From: an uncultured Prevotella sp.
GTDB taxonomy: Bacteria > Bacteroidota > Bacteroidia > Bacteroidales > Bacteroidaceae
DNA length: 64,000 bases
Assembly: GCA_946402275.1 (NCBI GenBank)
Contig: CAMIVY010000012.1
Coordinates: forward strand, 28,839-92,838
Direction: 5' to 3'
Every line of letters begins with the position of its first letter. Position 1 is the stretch's first letter. Both the position numbers and the translations under genes were made by a program. A model generated the notes under the pieces. That model was not told the DNA's origin. It did no database searches and saw only the letters and a program-made list of their open reading frames with translations. This document shows positions 1 to 7,989 of this stretch, piece by piece.

Positions 1-246
1 GCAGCCGACATCATGAAATCAGCAGGAGCCAAGACGGTCCGTGCTTGTGCTTCCCACTGTGTGATGAGTGGTCCTGCTAGCGAGCGTGTTCAGAATTCAG
101 CCTTGGAGGAGATTGTTTTCACCGACTCTATCCCCTACTCTCAGCGCTGTGCCAAGGTAAAGCAGATTAGCGTTGCCGATCTTTTTGCAGAAACAATCCG
201 TAGAGTCATCAACAATGAAAGTATCTCTGACCAATACATTATTTAG
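1..246 (+). CDS. prs: Ribose-phosphate pyrophosphokinase, C-terminal part
   Basis: This is the last 81 codons of a gene that begins before the window. The visible residues match the C-terminal domain of PRPP synthetase, which makes phosphoribosyl pyrophosphate from ribose 5-phosphate and ATP in the cytoplasm for nucleotide, His and Trp synthesis. The stretch around residues ASHCVMSGPA, followed by a VFTDSIP segment and the conserved tail with VADLFAETIRR, is typical of the bacterial enzyme. The gene ends with TAG and overlaps the start of the next gene by 32 bases, so the two are probably translated from one message. The 5' end and promoter lie outside the window. Confidence 0.93.
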   Translation, partial: AADIMKSAGAKTVRACASHCVMSGPASERVQNSALEEIVFTDSIPYSQRCAKVKQISVADLFAETIRRVINNESISDQYII

Positions 247-1318
247 TGTGTTGTTTATTGGCGCGCTGACTGCATGCCAGTCTTCATCCTACCAAGTAAA
301 CGGAACAATAGAGGGAGCCGCTGAAGGCGACACCCTCTTTTTGACCTCTGACCTCCAGACAGGCATCCCCAGCGATACGCTTATCGTTGAGGATGGCAAG
401 TTCTCCATTAGCGGCGAAGTCGATTCCGTTCACTTTTGCATGATATATAGTGCCAAGCGCAACGAGTTGAATGCCCCCTTCTTCATTGAGCCAGGCACGA
501 TAAAGGTTCAGATTTCAGAAACTCCAGGTGCCAGTCGTGTGGGTGGCACGAAGTGTAACGACGAATGGCAGGTGCTGAACGACTCCGTCATTTCCATCGG
601 CAAGGAGATTAACCGCATTGCTGAACACATCTACGGCAACACCGTTACGCCAGAGGAACAGCAGAAAGGCATGGAGGCTATAGACAAACTGAACCAGCGC
701 TTCTCCAATATTGTCATTAAGACTTGTGAAAAGAATATCCGCAACGAGTTCGGATATTTCCTCCTGACTTACTATCCTGACGAGTTGATTGACATACAGT
801 CACGTAGTCGACTCATCAAGTTGTTACCTGAGGAAATGCGTAAGCGTGAACAGATTCGTGTGATGGAACAAAGACTGGAGGCATCAGCCAAGACCGCTGA
901 AGGTGCAACTATTCCCGATTTCTCACGACCTGCTCCTGATGGCACATTATTGAGTATTATGAGTGAGGTTAGCCAGCATCGCATCACCATTATCGACTTC
1001 TGGGCTTCATGGTGTGGACCCTGTCGCCAAGAGATACCCTTTATGATTGAACTATACAACAAGAACAAAGATAAAGGATTGGGTATTGTTGGTGTTTCGC
1101 TCGATAATGACAAGAATGAGTGGTTGACCGCTATCAAGCAATTGAATATGGCTTGGCCTCAGATGAGCGACCAGAATGATTGGGGCAATTCTGTCGCAAA
1201 GCTGTTTAATATTACCAGCATACCTCATACCATTGTGGTTGACCAACAAGGCAAGATTCTGCGTCACGGACTGCGTGGTGAGGCTTTGGCTAACTTCGTT
1301 GCTGAGCAGTTGCAGTAA
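215..1318 (+). CDS. TlpA-like thiol-disulfide oxidoreductase lipoprotein with DUF4369 domain
   Basis: A 367-residue exported protein. A lipoprotein signal ends at LTAC with the lipid-modified Cys at residue 21, so it should be anchored in the envelope. Residues about 25-125 look like the DUF4369 beta domain usual in Bacteroidetes. The C-terminal 140 residues form a thioredoxin fold of the AhpC/TSA-TlpA type with the redox motif WCGPC (Cys267 and Cys270) and a cis-Pro segment (SIPHT). It probably reduces or isomerises disulfides of exported proteins; the substrate is unknown. An upstream ATG at 173 is in frame, but the start at 215 gives a clean signal peptide. That start lies inside the end of prs. 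Confidence 0.88.
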   Translation: MKVSLTNTLFSVLFIGALTACQSSSYQVNGTIEGAAEGDTLFLTSDLQTGIPSDTLIVEDGKFSISGEVDSVHFCMIYSAKRNELNAPFFIEPGTIKVQISETPGASRVGGTKCNDEWQVLNDSVISIGKEINRIAEHIYGNTVTPEEQQKGMEAIDKLNQRFSNIVIKTCEKNIRNEFGYFLLTYYPDELIDIQSRSRLIKLLPEEMRKREQIRVMEQRLEASAKTAEGATIPDFSRPAPDGTLLSIMSEVSQHRITIIDFWASWCGPCRQEIPFMIELYNKNKDKGLGIVGVSLDNDKNEWLTAIKQLNMAWPQMSDQNDWGNSVAKLFNITSIPHTIVVDQQGKILRHGLRGEALANFVAEQLQ

Positions 1319-1369
1319 ACCAAAAGCGCTTAGTTGCAGTAATCACAAAGGCTTTATCGCCTTACACTT

Positions 1370-2044
1370 ATGAATAAAAAGGAACGCTACGCATATATCT
1401 TGGAGTTCTTCCGTCGCGAAATGCCTGAGGTACAGACGGAACTGGAGTTTGGCAGTGTTTTCCAGTTGCTGGTGGCAGTCATTCTGAGTGCCCAGTGTAC
1501 GGACAAGCGCATCAATCAGGTGACTCCCGAACTCTTTCGCCACTATCCTGATGCAGCCTCTATGGCACAGGCCGATGTGGAAGACATTTTGGAATATATC
1601 CGTAGCGTTTCCTATCCCAATTCCAAAGCAGAACATCTGGTGAAGATGGCTCGTATGCTAGTAGAGAAGCATCGGGGTGAAGTTCCTGCTGACATGAACC
1701 TGTTACTCGACCTTCCTGGTGTAGGTCGCAAGACCGCCAATGTCATTCAGAGTGTAGCTTTTGGAAAGTCGGCAATGGCTGTCGATACCCACGTCTTTCG
1801 TGTCAGCCATCGGCTCGGACTGGTTAGCAAATCAGCCGACACCCCCTTTAAGGTCGAACAGGAACTGGTAAAAAATATACCCGCGGAAGATATTCCACGG
1901 GCACATCATTGGTTATTGCTTCACGGGCGTTATGTCTGTACCTCCCGTCGTCCACACTGTGAACGCTGTGCACTTAGCGCCGTTTGTCCTTCGGCTGTTG
2001 TGCTCCCTTCATCCAGTGGCGATGGAACTTATACTCAGCCTTGA
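1370..2044 (+). CDS. nth: Endonuclease III (DNA glycosylase/AP lyase)
   Basis: A 224-residue enzyme of base excision repair that removes oxidised pyrimidines and cuts the abasic site. The helix-hairpin-helix LPGVGRKTA carries the catalytic Lys121, and Asp139 in VDTHV is the second catalytic residue, matching Lys120/Asp138 of E. coli. The 4Fe-4S cluster ligands are Cys190, 197, 200 and 206 with the C-x6-C-x2-C-x5-C spacing. The protein runs about 18 residues past the last Cys, longer than E. coli Nth, and this tail is encoded inside the 3' end of the convergent gene at 1974-2408 (71 bases of overlap). Confidence 0.96.
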   Translation: MNKKERYAYILEFFRREMPEVQTELEFGSVFQLLVAVILSAQCTDKRINQVTPELFRHYPDAASMAQADVEDILEYIRSVSYPNSKAEHLVKMARMLVEKHRGEVPADMNLLLDLPGVGRKTANVIQSVAFGKSAMAVDTHVFRVSHRLGLVSKSADTPFKVEQELVKNIPAEDIPRAHHWLLLHGRYVCTSRRPHCERCALSAVCPSAVVLPSSSGDGTYTQP

Positions 2045-2408
2045 TAATCTCATAAACCTTTGAAGCCGATACTTCCTGCATCATCTTCTTGTGATAGCAT
2101 TTCTCTATCTGCTTCAATTCTATATTCACCTTGTCATACTCTTCAATCATGGCCACACATCCAGCTTCATCAGCAGGCTTGTTCTTAGCCATCTCGTGCA
2201 CCTTGCGATAAATAGCGCGTTGCTTCTTGTGCATCTCGCGGAGCAAGGGGAAAACTTTGTCTGCTTCCTGTTGCGTCAGTTCGGCTTTCTTCTGGATATA
2301 TCCCTCCATAGCCTCATTGAACTTCTCCGGCGAGAATTTCTTCTTATCCTGTGCCCCAGCCGCCATAACTGCAAGCAACAGAATCAGTGTCAGCAAGTAT
2401 TTCTTCAT
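1974..2408 (-). CDS. Spy/CpxP-like small exported protein
   Basis: A 144-residue protein with a cleavable signal peptide (residues 1-20, ending near AGA) followed by an almost wholly alpha-helical, highly charged chain rich in Lys and Glu. The helical pattern with a long run of heptad-like charges resembles the Spy/CpxP periplasmic chaperones and similar Bacteroidetes proteins encoded behind ECF sigma factors. It is the last gene of the sigma factor operon, 15 bases after the small membrane protein gene. A role as an envelope stress chaperone or sensor is inferred from context. Its 3' end overlaps the nth gene tail to tail. Confidence 0.72.
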   Translation of the reverse strand: MKKYLLTLILLLAVMAAGAQDKKKFSPEKFNEAMEGYIQKKAELTQQEADKVFPLLREMHKKQRAIYRKVHEMAKNKPADEAGCVAMIEEYDKVNIELKQIEKCYHKKMMQEVSASKVYEIIKAEYKFHRHWMKGAQQPKDKRR

Positions 2409-2423
2409 CTCTTCACCCCCTTT

Positions 2424-2747
2424 TTAGTTATCTTCCAGACAGGCATAGATATCTATGTTGTCTATCATAGCATAGTCAGCCACTTCTTCGTAGTAGTTGC
2501 TTTCTGCCACCATATCGTCAGACGGTTCCTGATGATGCCAGTAGTATGAAACACCCATTAATAAGGCAGCCACCGTGCAGGCAGCAGCATAGAACAAAGG
2601 ACGCACCGTTGCAAAACGCGATTTCTTCTGCTCTTCAGGCAGTTGTTGCATCACTTGCTCAGCAAAATGTTCAAAATAACCCTCGGGCACGCGGAAAGCA
2701 TTTCGCTGCCCAACGGTCTCTCTGAGGTATTTTTCTTCTTCTATCAT
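2424..2747 (-). CDS. Small membrane protein, probable anti-sigma partner
   Basis: A 107-residue protein with a soluble N-terminal half containing FRVPEGYFEHF, one membrane segment at about residues 50-70, and an acidic C-terminal tail. This layout (cytoplasmic part, one helix, outside tail) and the position 49 bases after an ECF sigma factor gene are what is expected of a Bacteroidetes anti-sigma factor or sigma-linked regulator. No zinc-binding HxxxCxxC motif is present, so it is not a classical zinc anti-sigma factor. The VPEGYF motif recurs in proteins encoded beside sigma-70 genes in this phylum, which is the main support. Function is inferred from context. Confidence 0.6.
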   Translation of the reverse strand: MIEEEKYLRETVGQRNAFRVPEGYFEHFAEQVMQQLPEEQKKSRFATVRPLFYAAACTVAALLMGVSYYWHHQEPSDDMVAESNYYEEVADYAMIDNIDIYACLEDN

Positions 2748-2796
2748 CTTTGTTTTGTTTCTTTACGTTTCTTTGACGATTCTGTTTCATGAAAGT

Positions 2797-3339
2797 TTAA
2801 TCATGTTGATGGAAAAAATCCGATATCTTCTTTACAGCAATATGATACGATGCCTTCAGCGATCCTTCTGATGTTTGGAGAATCTCGCTAATCTCGCTAT
2901 ATCTCATCTCATCGAAATAGCGCATGTTAAACACCGTCCTTTGCACATCGGGCAGTTGCGCTATAGCCTCCTGCAACAATGCCTCTGCCTGGTTTCCGCT
3001 GAAATACTCATCAGCCATCAGTGTGTTGCCCAGTCCTTCACTATCGTCTGTGCTCACTGCCGGAATCTTCTTCTTTCTCATGAAGTCAATACTCTCATTC
3101 AGAGCAATACGGTACAACCAAGTAGAAATTTTGGAGTCCTGATGGAAACTGTCCAACTTCGTCCATGCTTTCAGAAACACGTTCTGCAGCACATCATTGG
3201 CATCGTCATGAGTCAACACGATACGACGCACCTGCCAATACAGCTGCTCGCTATATTGCTTCACCAGTTGTTCGAAGGCTTTCCGTCTAGTCTTCGGATC
3301 CATCAACAGGCTCGTCATCGTCTGCTCATCCTGTACCAT
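2797..3339 (-). CDS. ECF-type RNA polymerase sigma factor
   Basis: A 180-residue sigma-70 family protein with only regions 2 and 4. Region 2 (about residues 20-90) includes the DANDVLQNVFLKAW and STWLYRIALNESID helices. Region 4 (about 120-175) has a helix-turn-helix with FDEMRYSEISEIL. It should redirect RNA polymerase to a small set of envelope genes. A GTG at 3342 is also in frame, but the ATG at 3339 overlaps the stop of the L,D-transpeptidase gene by one base (TGATG), which implies coupled translation. The genes that follow encode a membrane protein and a Spy-like protein, so autoregulation of an envelope stress operon is likely. Confidence 0.9.
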   Translation of the reverse strand: MVQDEQTMTSLLMDPKTRRKAFEQLVKQYSEQLYWQVRRIVLTHDDANDVLQNVFLKAWTKLDSFHQDSKISTWLYRIALNESIDFMRKKKIPAVSTDDSEGLGNTLMADEYFSGNQAEALLQEAIAQLPDVQRTVFNMRYFDEMRYSEISEILQTSEGSLKASYHIAVKKISDFFHQHD

Positions 3340-4934
3340 CACTTCATATAGGAAATCAAGTTACTCCACATCACCTTGTCATATCCATAAACATCAGGCC
3401 ACGAGCGCATGATGCCGTTTTCATCCGTCCAGAGGGTGTAATATATAATATAAAGAGGTGTAGCATGTTTCACGGGCACATAGCCTGCCAACTTATGATG
3501 CCCCTCTTTCAAGTTGTCTTCCGCATGTTCCTGAAGATAGCTGATACCCTGTTCGGTAACTGGATTCAACCCCATCGAGATACGGATGCGGTCCAATAAC
3601 CATTCGTCAGCATCGTCACCCAGCACATATTGGCACAGGTTAAAGGGTTTTGCCACACGCACACAACCGTGCGACATGCTGCGTTGTGAACGTTCAAAGG
3701 CTCCCGGGTTCGACGTGTCATGCAGAAAAACCTGGAAACTGTTCTTAAAACGGAAGATGATTCTTCCCAGCGAGTTGCCGGCACCCCCCTCTTGAGCCAC
3801 CTTGTATTTTCCCGACAGAAGCATCTCCTTGCTCACCGTTGGCACAGGCAGCTCTTTGTTCGTTTTCCTGTCAAGAATATGATATCGGTTCCTGGCAAAA
3901 TATGTCGTATCACCGGCGCGCTTTGCCACATCCGTCTCTATGATGCTCATGGGGATGACCCATTGTGGGTTCACCTCCATCCATTCTATTTTGCTTGTCA
4001 ACTGTGGTGTCTTTGTCTTTGCGTTCCCACACACCACCTTCATATCCAACAGCGAATCCAAACTATACGCATACAAGTGGAATGCCGGAATGTTCACCAC
4101 GATGCGCTTGCCTTCTTCGGGAATCGGGTTACGCAGTCGCCAGCGTCCACGCTCCATGTTACACAAAATGCGCTTCCTTTCCTCCCCCGTTGCCTTGCTC
4201 AGCATTTCCTTCATCTGCAGGTAGTATTTCCCCTTGGGTTGTACCTCGTTCAAGCAAACATCCACGCTGTCGTTTCTAATGATACGCAACAGGCTGGTGT
4301 AATAACTAGCCGTCACCTGCTCCATAGGAATGTCATACAACTGCCTGTATTTCAGCACATTTCCTGTAGCAGTATCTTCCTTCTCTATGTCCTGCTGGTT
4401 CAGCATCTTATAAGGATTGGTAAATCCGAAACGCTGTCCTGCCGCATAGCTGGTGAAGGCCTTCGTCAGATTATATTCCAATCGGGCAGCCACCACATTC
4501 AAACTGTTCTTTTCGTCAAAATCCAGGGTGCGCAAGCGTTTCATGTCCCGTTCTATCTCATCGACATAGAACGAGCGCTCTGTCATCCCCAGCTCACCTA
4601 CCGTATGGAGCCACTTCACCAGCGTGTCAGCCTTGCTGTCCACACCGGTCCTGTCTATCCACAGTAAGGCGTTCTGCGCCTTATAATACTTTCGAATGGT
4701 ATTGGAAACCGTTGTTTTTGCAGAATCGGCAATTGCCCGTTGGCGTAGCTGTTGGTGGATTACGTCCAAATCAAAAACAAAATCGGGCGTCTTCATATCA
4801 GAAAACGCCTCCATTGTAATGTCTTGATGAGTTGATTTCGTACCCTGACATCCTGTAAGCAGCAAGCCTGCCAAGAGGACGATTAGTGCAACGATACCTT
4901 TCTCACTACCTTTCCTATTTTCAGTATGTAGCAC
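3339..4934 (-). CDS. L,D-transpeptidase (YkuD/LdtD-like) lipoprotein
   Basis: A 531-residue lipoprotein (lipobox LLTGC, Cys29) with the catalytic YkuD motif MSHGCVRV; the nucleophile is Cys424. The preceding HDTSNPGAF is also typical. Such enzymes make 3-3 peptide cross-links in peptidoglycan or attach proteins to it, and the long N-terminal part resembles the scaffold domain of the LdtD/YcbB class. The start lies 52 bases inside the upstream small gene, and no later in-frame Met precedes the lipobox. The stop overlaps the ECF sigma start, tying cell-wall remodelling to the sigma factor. Confidence 0.88.
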   Translation of the reverse strand: MLHTENRKGSEKGIVALIVLLAGLLLTGCQGTKSTHQDITMEAFSDMKTPDFVFDLDVIHQQLRQRAIADSAKTTVSNTIRKYYKAQNALLWIDRTGVDSKADTLVKWLHTVGELGMTERSFYVDEIERDMKRLRTLDFDEKNSLNVVAARLEYNLTKAFTSYAAGQRFGFTNPYKMLNQQDIEKEDTATGNVLKYRQLYDIPMEQVTASYYTSLLRIIRNDSVDVCLNEVQPKGKYYLQMKEMLSKATGEERKRILCNMERGRWRLRNPIPEEGKRIVVNIPAFHLYAYSLDSLLDMKVVCGNAKTKTPQLTSKIEWMEVNPQWVIPMSIIETDVAKRAGDTTYFARNRYHILDRKTNKELPVPTVSKEMLLSGKYKVAQEGGAGNSLGRIIFRFKNSFQVFLHDTSNPGAFERSQRSMSHGCVRVAKPFNLCQYVLGDDADEWLLDRIRISMGLNPVTEQGISYLQEHAEDNLKEGHHKLAGYVPVKHATPLYIIYYTLWTDENGIMRSWPDVYGYDKVMWSNLISYMK

Positions 4935-5197
4935 CCTTTTGGAACATTTATTTCAATGCGCTGAACGGGCGACTCTATCTTCACCGCCATCACCTTTTTA
5001 CCTGTCAGCGATATCACTTCCAGCGTCTCTCCTTGGGCTCCGCTGACTGTCACACTCTGACCACTGATACTGATGGAGATTTCCTCGTCAATAGCCTGCT
5101 GCTCTATGGCAAAATCAGCCATCTCCGAAGCCCTGAGCATCGAAGCTGGAATCATCAGCATTGCCATTGAAAAAGCATAGACAATTAATCGTTTCAT
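4883..5197 (-). CDS. Small exported beta protein (DUF3244-like or sorting-domain-like)
   Basis: A 104-residue protein with a signal peptide (MKRLIVYAF, cleavage near LRASE) and a compact beta domain that ends with GCYILKIGKVVRKV, which resembles the closing strand of Por-secretion C-terminal domains and of DUF3244 proteins. Here the domain is the whole mature protein rather than a tail. Other Met codons lie upstream (5206 and 5254), but 5197 gives the best signal peptide. It is the first gene of the sigma factor operon, 27 bases after a good promoter -7 element at 5224-5231. Its 3' end overlaps the L,D-transpeptidase gene by 52 bases. Function unknown. Confidence 0.62.
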   Translation of the reverse strand: MKRLIVYAFSMAMLMIPASMLRASEMADFAIEQQAIDEEISISISGQSVTVSGAQGETLEVISLTGKKVMAVKIESPVQRIEINVPKGCYILKIGKVVRKVSLH

Positions 5198-5223
5198 CAT
5201 ACGCATACACATATATCCGAATG

Positions 5224-5256
5224 CAAAATTACGGAAAAAGTTAATAACTTCCAAAT
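5224..5256 (-). promoter_or_regulatory. Bacteroidetes-type promoter of the sigma factor/L,D-transpeptidase operon
   Basis: On the minus strand a TAATTTTG -7 element (5224-5231) is preceded, 20 bases upstream, by TTTG. It faces the 104-residue gene starting at 5197 and the four genes behind it. Confidence 0.7.
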
Positions 5257-5278
5257 TTTTTAGGTGAAAAATGCACCT

Positions 5279-6193
5279 TTACACGTCAAAAACGCCCGAT
5301 TCGTATGTCAGGACGCTATTTGGAAACACTTCCTGTGCCTCGTTCAGCAGCACATTCTCGTCCTCATAGCGTTGTGAATAATGCCCTAACAGGAGTTGTT
5401 TCACCCCAGCCTCACGAGCCACCGTTGCCGCATCACGAGCCGTTGAGTGATAGTATTTCTCTGCCAGCAGTCTGTTGTCCTCGCCGTAGGTACTCTCATG
5501 ATAGAGCGTGGTCACCCCCTTCAGCCGCTCATGCAGTGTGGGGATATACATCGTATCGCTACAATAGGCATAGGCTCGTGGCTCCTCAGCAGGCATCGTC
5601 AGCTTGCTGTTAGGCACCACCTCACCCTCTTCCGTTGTCCAGTCGGCACCCGCCTTGATATTGTTATACTGGCTCACCGGAACCTTGTAGAAGTCTGTCA
5701 TATCGCGCCGGATATGTGCCATCGTGGGTTTTTCACGGAACAAGTAACCACAACACTTCACCCGATGTTCTAGCGGAATGGTCTCTACCGTCAGCGAGCG
5801 GTCTTCGTAAATCACCTGCTGAAGCGTGGTGTCAACAGCTCGGAAATCCACCTCATAGTCGAAGTCGTGACAGAACACAGTCATCTGCTGCCGCATGATG
5901 TCAGCCAGTTCTCCAGGGGCATAAATCGTCAGCCGCGCCGTTCTTCCCAGCAGTCCGAAGGTACTCAGCATGCCCATCAGTCCGAAGCAGTGGTCACCAT
6001 GCAGATGCGAAATAAACACCGCACTAATCTTCGTAAACCTCAGCCGCGAACGTCTCAGCTGTATCTGGGTACCCTCGCCACAGTCCATCAGGAACAACTT
6101 GCCCCTTACCTCGACCACCTGTGCCGAGGGAAAGTGCTTCAGCGTGGGGAGCGCGCTGCCACATCCCAGTACATGAACTCTGAACGGCTCCAC
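5279..6193 (-). CDS. rnz: Ribonuclease Z
   Basis: A 304-residue metallo-beta-lactamase fold nuclease that trims tRNA 3' ends. The zinc ligands appear in HLHGDH (His63, His65, Asp67, His68), and the opening VLGCGSALP plus LFLMDCGEGTQ are typical of the short bacterial form. A start at GTG 6193 is chosen because it gives the normal family N-terminus, sits 16 bases after the upstream gene, and is preceded by an unusually good ribosome binding site, AAAGGAG, which is rare in this window. The in-frame ATG at 6310 would add 39 unrelated residues lying inside the lipoprotein gene. Confidence 0.94.
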   Translation of the reverse strand: MEPFRVHVLGCGSALPTLKHFPSAQVVEVRGKLFLMDCGEGTQIQLRRSRLRFTKISAVFISHLHGDHCFGLMGMLSTFGLLGRTARLTIYAPGELADIMRQQMTVFCHDFDYEVDFRAVDTTLQQVIYEDRSLTVETIPLEHRVKCCGYLFREKPTMAHIRRDMTDFYKVPVSQYNNIKAGADWTTEEGEVVPNSKLTMPAEEPRAYAYCSDTMYIPTLHERLKGVTTLYHESTYGEDNRLLAEKYYHSTARDAATVAREAGVKQLLLGHYSQRYEDENVLLNEAQEVFPNSVLTYESGVFDV

Positions 6194-6209
6194 TCCTACT
6201 CCTTTTTTA

Positions 6210-6872
6210 TTATATCTGGAAATCGTCAATAGACGAGTCCTCCAGTTTAACATCCTTTCCGTATTCCTCCTTAGGTTTCGGTCTGCTATACTCCAGCGTC
6301 TCGTCGCCATCCTTCAGCATCAGCGAGTCAGGCCCCAGCTTAACGATGTCATACAACAGGGTTTCATCCTCGCCGCTCCCCGTCTCACGCGTCATAATCA
6401 GCTCCAGCCGACCACGAACAAGTCGCCACGTCTTATAAACAATGTCGGAATGCGATATGCTCTCGGCAATACCACCCTCCTTGATACGTATTCCCACCTC
6501 GTCACTGCCGTCCAGCGGATTGGGCATCACCCAGTTGCCCAGCAGCGTTGCCTGGTTGATTACCAGCACCGCCGCCGTTTTGTCCTGCGTAGGTACTACC
6601 GCCATGCGGTCACCCACCTGCAGTCCACCCTTCACCATATCCTTGTCCTGTGCATCCGACAAGTCTATCGACAGCGTGTCGCCCGTGTCAGTCAACAACT
6701 GCAATGTATTCATTGCCGTCCCTTCACCACATACACCATAAACCGTCGGGTCTGCATTGGCTATATCTGCCGAGTCTCCATCGTCAAAAGGAGCCTGGTT
6801 GGTCTTCACTCCGCAACTGGCCATCATCCAGATAGCCGTCAGCACTATCACTATAACACTACTTTTCTTCAT
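6210..6872 (-). CDS. Lipocalin-like lipoprotein
   Basis: A 220-residue lipoprotein (lipobox MASC in the first 22 residues). The C-terminal half contains GNWVMPNP and a series of short beta strands ending in a conserved polar tail, resembling the lipocalin-like domain found in many Bacteroidetes lipoproteins. The N-terminal half (about residues 40-115) is a separate beta region. No catalytic motif is visible. It lies between mazG, whose 3' end it overlaps by 14 bases, and rnz, so the three are one transcription unit. Function unknown; the envelope location rests on the signal. Confidence 0.7.
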   Translation of the reverse strand: MKKSSVIVIVLTAIWMMASCGVKTNQAPFDDGDSADIANADPTVYGVCGEGTAMNTLQLLTDTGDTLSIDLSDAQDKDMVKGGLQVGDRMAVVPTQDKTAAVLVINQATLLGNWVMPNPLDGSDEVGIRIKEGGIAESISHSDIVYKTWRLVRGRLELIMTRETGSGEDETLLYDIVKLGPDSLMLKDGDETLEYSRPKPKEEYGKDVKLEDSSIDDFQI

Positions 6873-7647
6873 TCTTTGACTCATTCCATAATTTGTCCAT
6901 TTCCTCCAGCGTCATTTCCGTCATCGGCTTGCCCATCTCACGGCTTCGCTGTTCTATGTAGTTAAACCGACGTATAAACTTCTGGTTTGTCATCTCCAGC
7001 GCATTGTCCGGATTCAGCTTATACAGCCTTGCCGCATTGATTACCGAGAAGATGAAATCGCCCAACTCCTGCTCCGAAGCCTGTCGGTCATCTTTCTTCA
7101 GCTCAGCCTCCAGTTCATCCAGTTCCTCGCGCACCTTGTCCCATACGTCCTCGCGCTGTTCCCAGTCGAAGCCCACATGACGAGCCTTGTCCTGAATGCG
7201 ATAAGCCTTAATCATCGAAGGCAATGCAGCCGGCACGCCACTTAGCACCGTTTTGTTGCCATCCTTCTCACGCTGTTTTATCTGTTCCCAGTTGTCCAGC
7301 ACCTGTTCAACGCTCTCTGCCTTTTGCTCGCCATACACATGAGGATGACGGAATATCAGTTTGTCACTCAGAAAGTTACAAACATCTGCTATATCAAATT
7401 GCTCCTTCTCTTCGCCTATCTTAGCATAGAAAGCCACATGCAGCAACACGTCGCCCAACTCCTTCATCACCTCGTGATCGTCACCTTTTATCAGGGCGTC
7501 ACACAACTCGTAAGTCTCCTCTATCGTGTTGGGTCTCAGGCTCTCGTTCGTCTGTTTTCTGTCCCACGGACATTTCTCCCGCAGCTCATCCAGAATATCC
7601 AGCACGCGTCCGAACGCCGCCATCTTATCTTCTCTTGTATGTTTCAT
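6859..7647 (-). CDS. mazG: Nucleoside triphosphate pyrophosphohydrolase MazG
   Basis: A 262-residue protein with two MazG helical domains. Each has the metal-binding EExxE-like pattern: EETYELCDAL in the first, and EELDELEAEL followed by ELGDFIFSVIN in the second. CPWDRKQT near the N-terminus is diagnostic of the family. The enzyme hydrolyses NTPs and dNTPs to monophosphates and clears abnormal nucleotides; in E. coli it also lowers ppGpp. The start at 7647 is the Met that gives the usual MKHTREDKM-like N-terminus; an earlier in-frame ATG at 7704 adds 19 unlikely residues. First gene of the mazG-lipoprotein-rnz unit. Confidence 0.95.
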   Translation of the reverse strand: MKHTREDKMAAFGRVLDILDELREKCPWDRKQTNESLRPNTIEETYELCDALIKGDDHEVMKELGDVLLHVAFYAKIGEEKEQFDIADVCNFLSDKLIFRHPHVYGEQKAESVEQVLDNWEQIKQREKDGNKTVLSGVPAALPSMIKAYRIQDKARHVGFDWEQREDVWDKVREELDELEAELKKDDRQASEQELGDFIFSVINAARLYKLNPDNALEMTNQKFIRRFNYIEQRSREMGKPMTEMTLEEMDKLWNESKNEEK

Positions 7648-7710
7648 GCTGCAAAGGTACATATTTTTTAATGACACGGCAAAGAATTTCTCAAAAGAAT
7701 TCAAGAAAAG

Positions 7711-7742
7711 TTTGGCAGTTTCGGAAATAATACCTACCTTTG
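7711..7742 (+). promoter_or_regulatory. Promoter of tRNA-Ser
   Basis: TTTGG at 7711-7715 and TACCTTTG at 7735-7742, 20 bases apart, match the Bacteroidetes housekeeping promoter. It lies 86 bases before the tRNA; the leader has a hairpin (AGCAAG paired with CTTGCT around 7801-7823). Confidence 0.75.
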
Positions 7743-7828
7743 CATTCGATTTTCAAGAGGAAGGTTAATTTCATTTACCTTTCTCCCGCTCGACCAAACG
7801 AGCAAGCTCGTATGGTTCTTGCTTAATT

Positions 7829-7916
7829 GGAAGGTTGGCAGAGTGATCGATCGCGCTGGACTCGAAATCCGGTATACCCCTTTCGGGTATCGGGGGTTTG
7901 AATCCCTCACCTTCCG
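7829..7916 (+). tRNA. tRNA-Ser (anticodon CGA)
   Basis: An 88-base class II tRNA. The acceptor strands GGAAGGT (7829-7835) and ACCTTCC (7909-7915) pair perfectly with discriminator G7916. The anticodon stem-loop CTGGACTCGAAATCCGG has loop CTCGAAA and anticodon CGA (Ser, UCG codons). A long variable arm, with GGTATACC flanking, and the T loop GTTTGAATC are as expected for Ser. The 3' CCA appears not to be encoded in full. Confidence 0.96.
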
Positions 7917-7952
7917 CAAAGAAAGGGAGTATGTGCTCCGCTGTTTAAAAAA

Positions 7953-7978
7953 TGGGAACCTCACGGATTCCCTTTTTC
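7953..7978 (+). terminator. Intrinsic terminator after tRNA-Ser
   Basis: The stem GGGAACC/GGATTCCC, with one bulged base and a TCAC loop, is followed directly by TTTTT. It separates the tRNA from the phosphoethanolamine transferase gene. Confidence 0.65.
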
Positions 7979-7989
7979 CATAAGCGTCA

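Noticed and set aside
3720..4667. A 315-residue open frame on the plus strand
   Set aside because: It is antisense to the L,D-transpeptidase gene, has no family signs and is His/Gln-rich by mirror codon effect.
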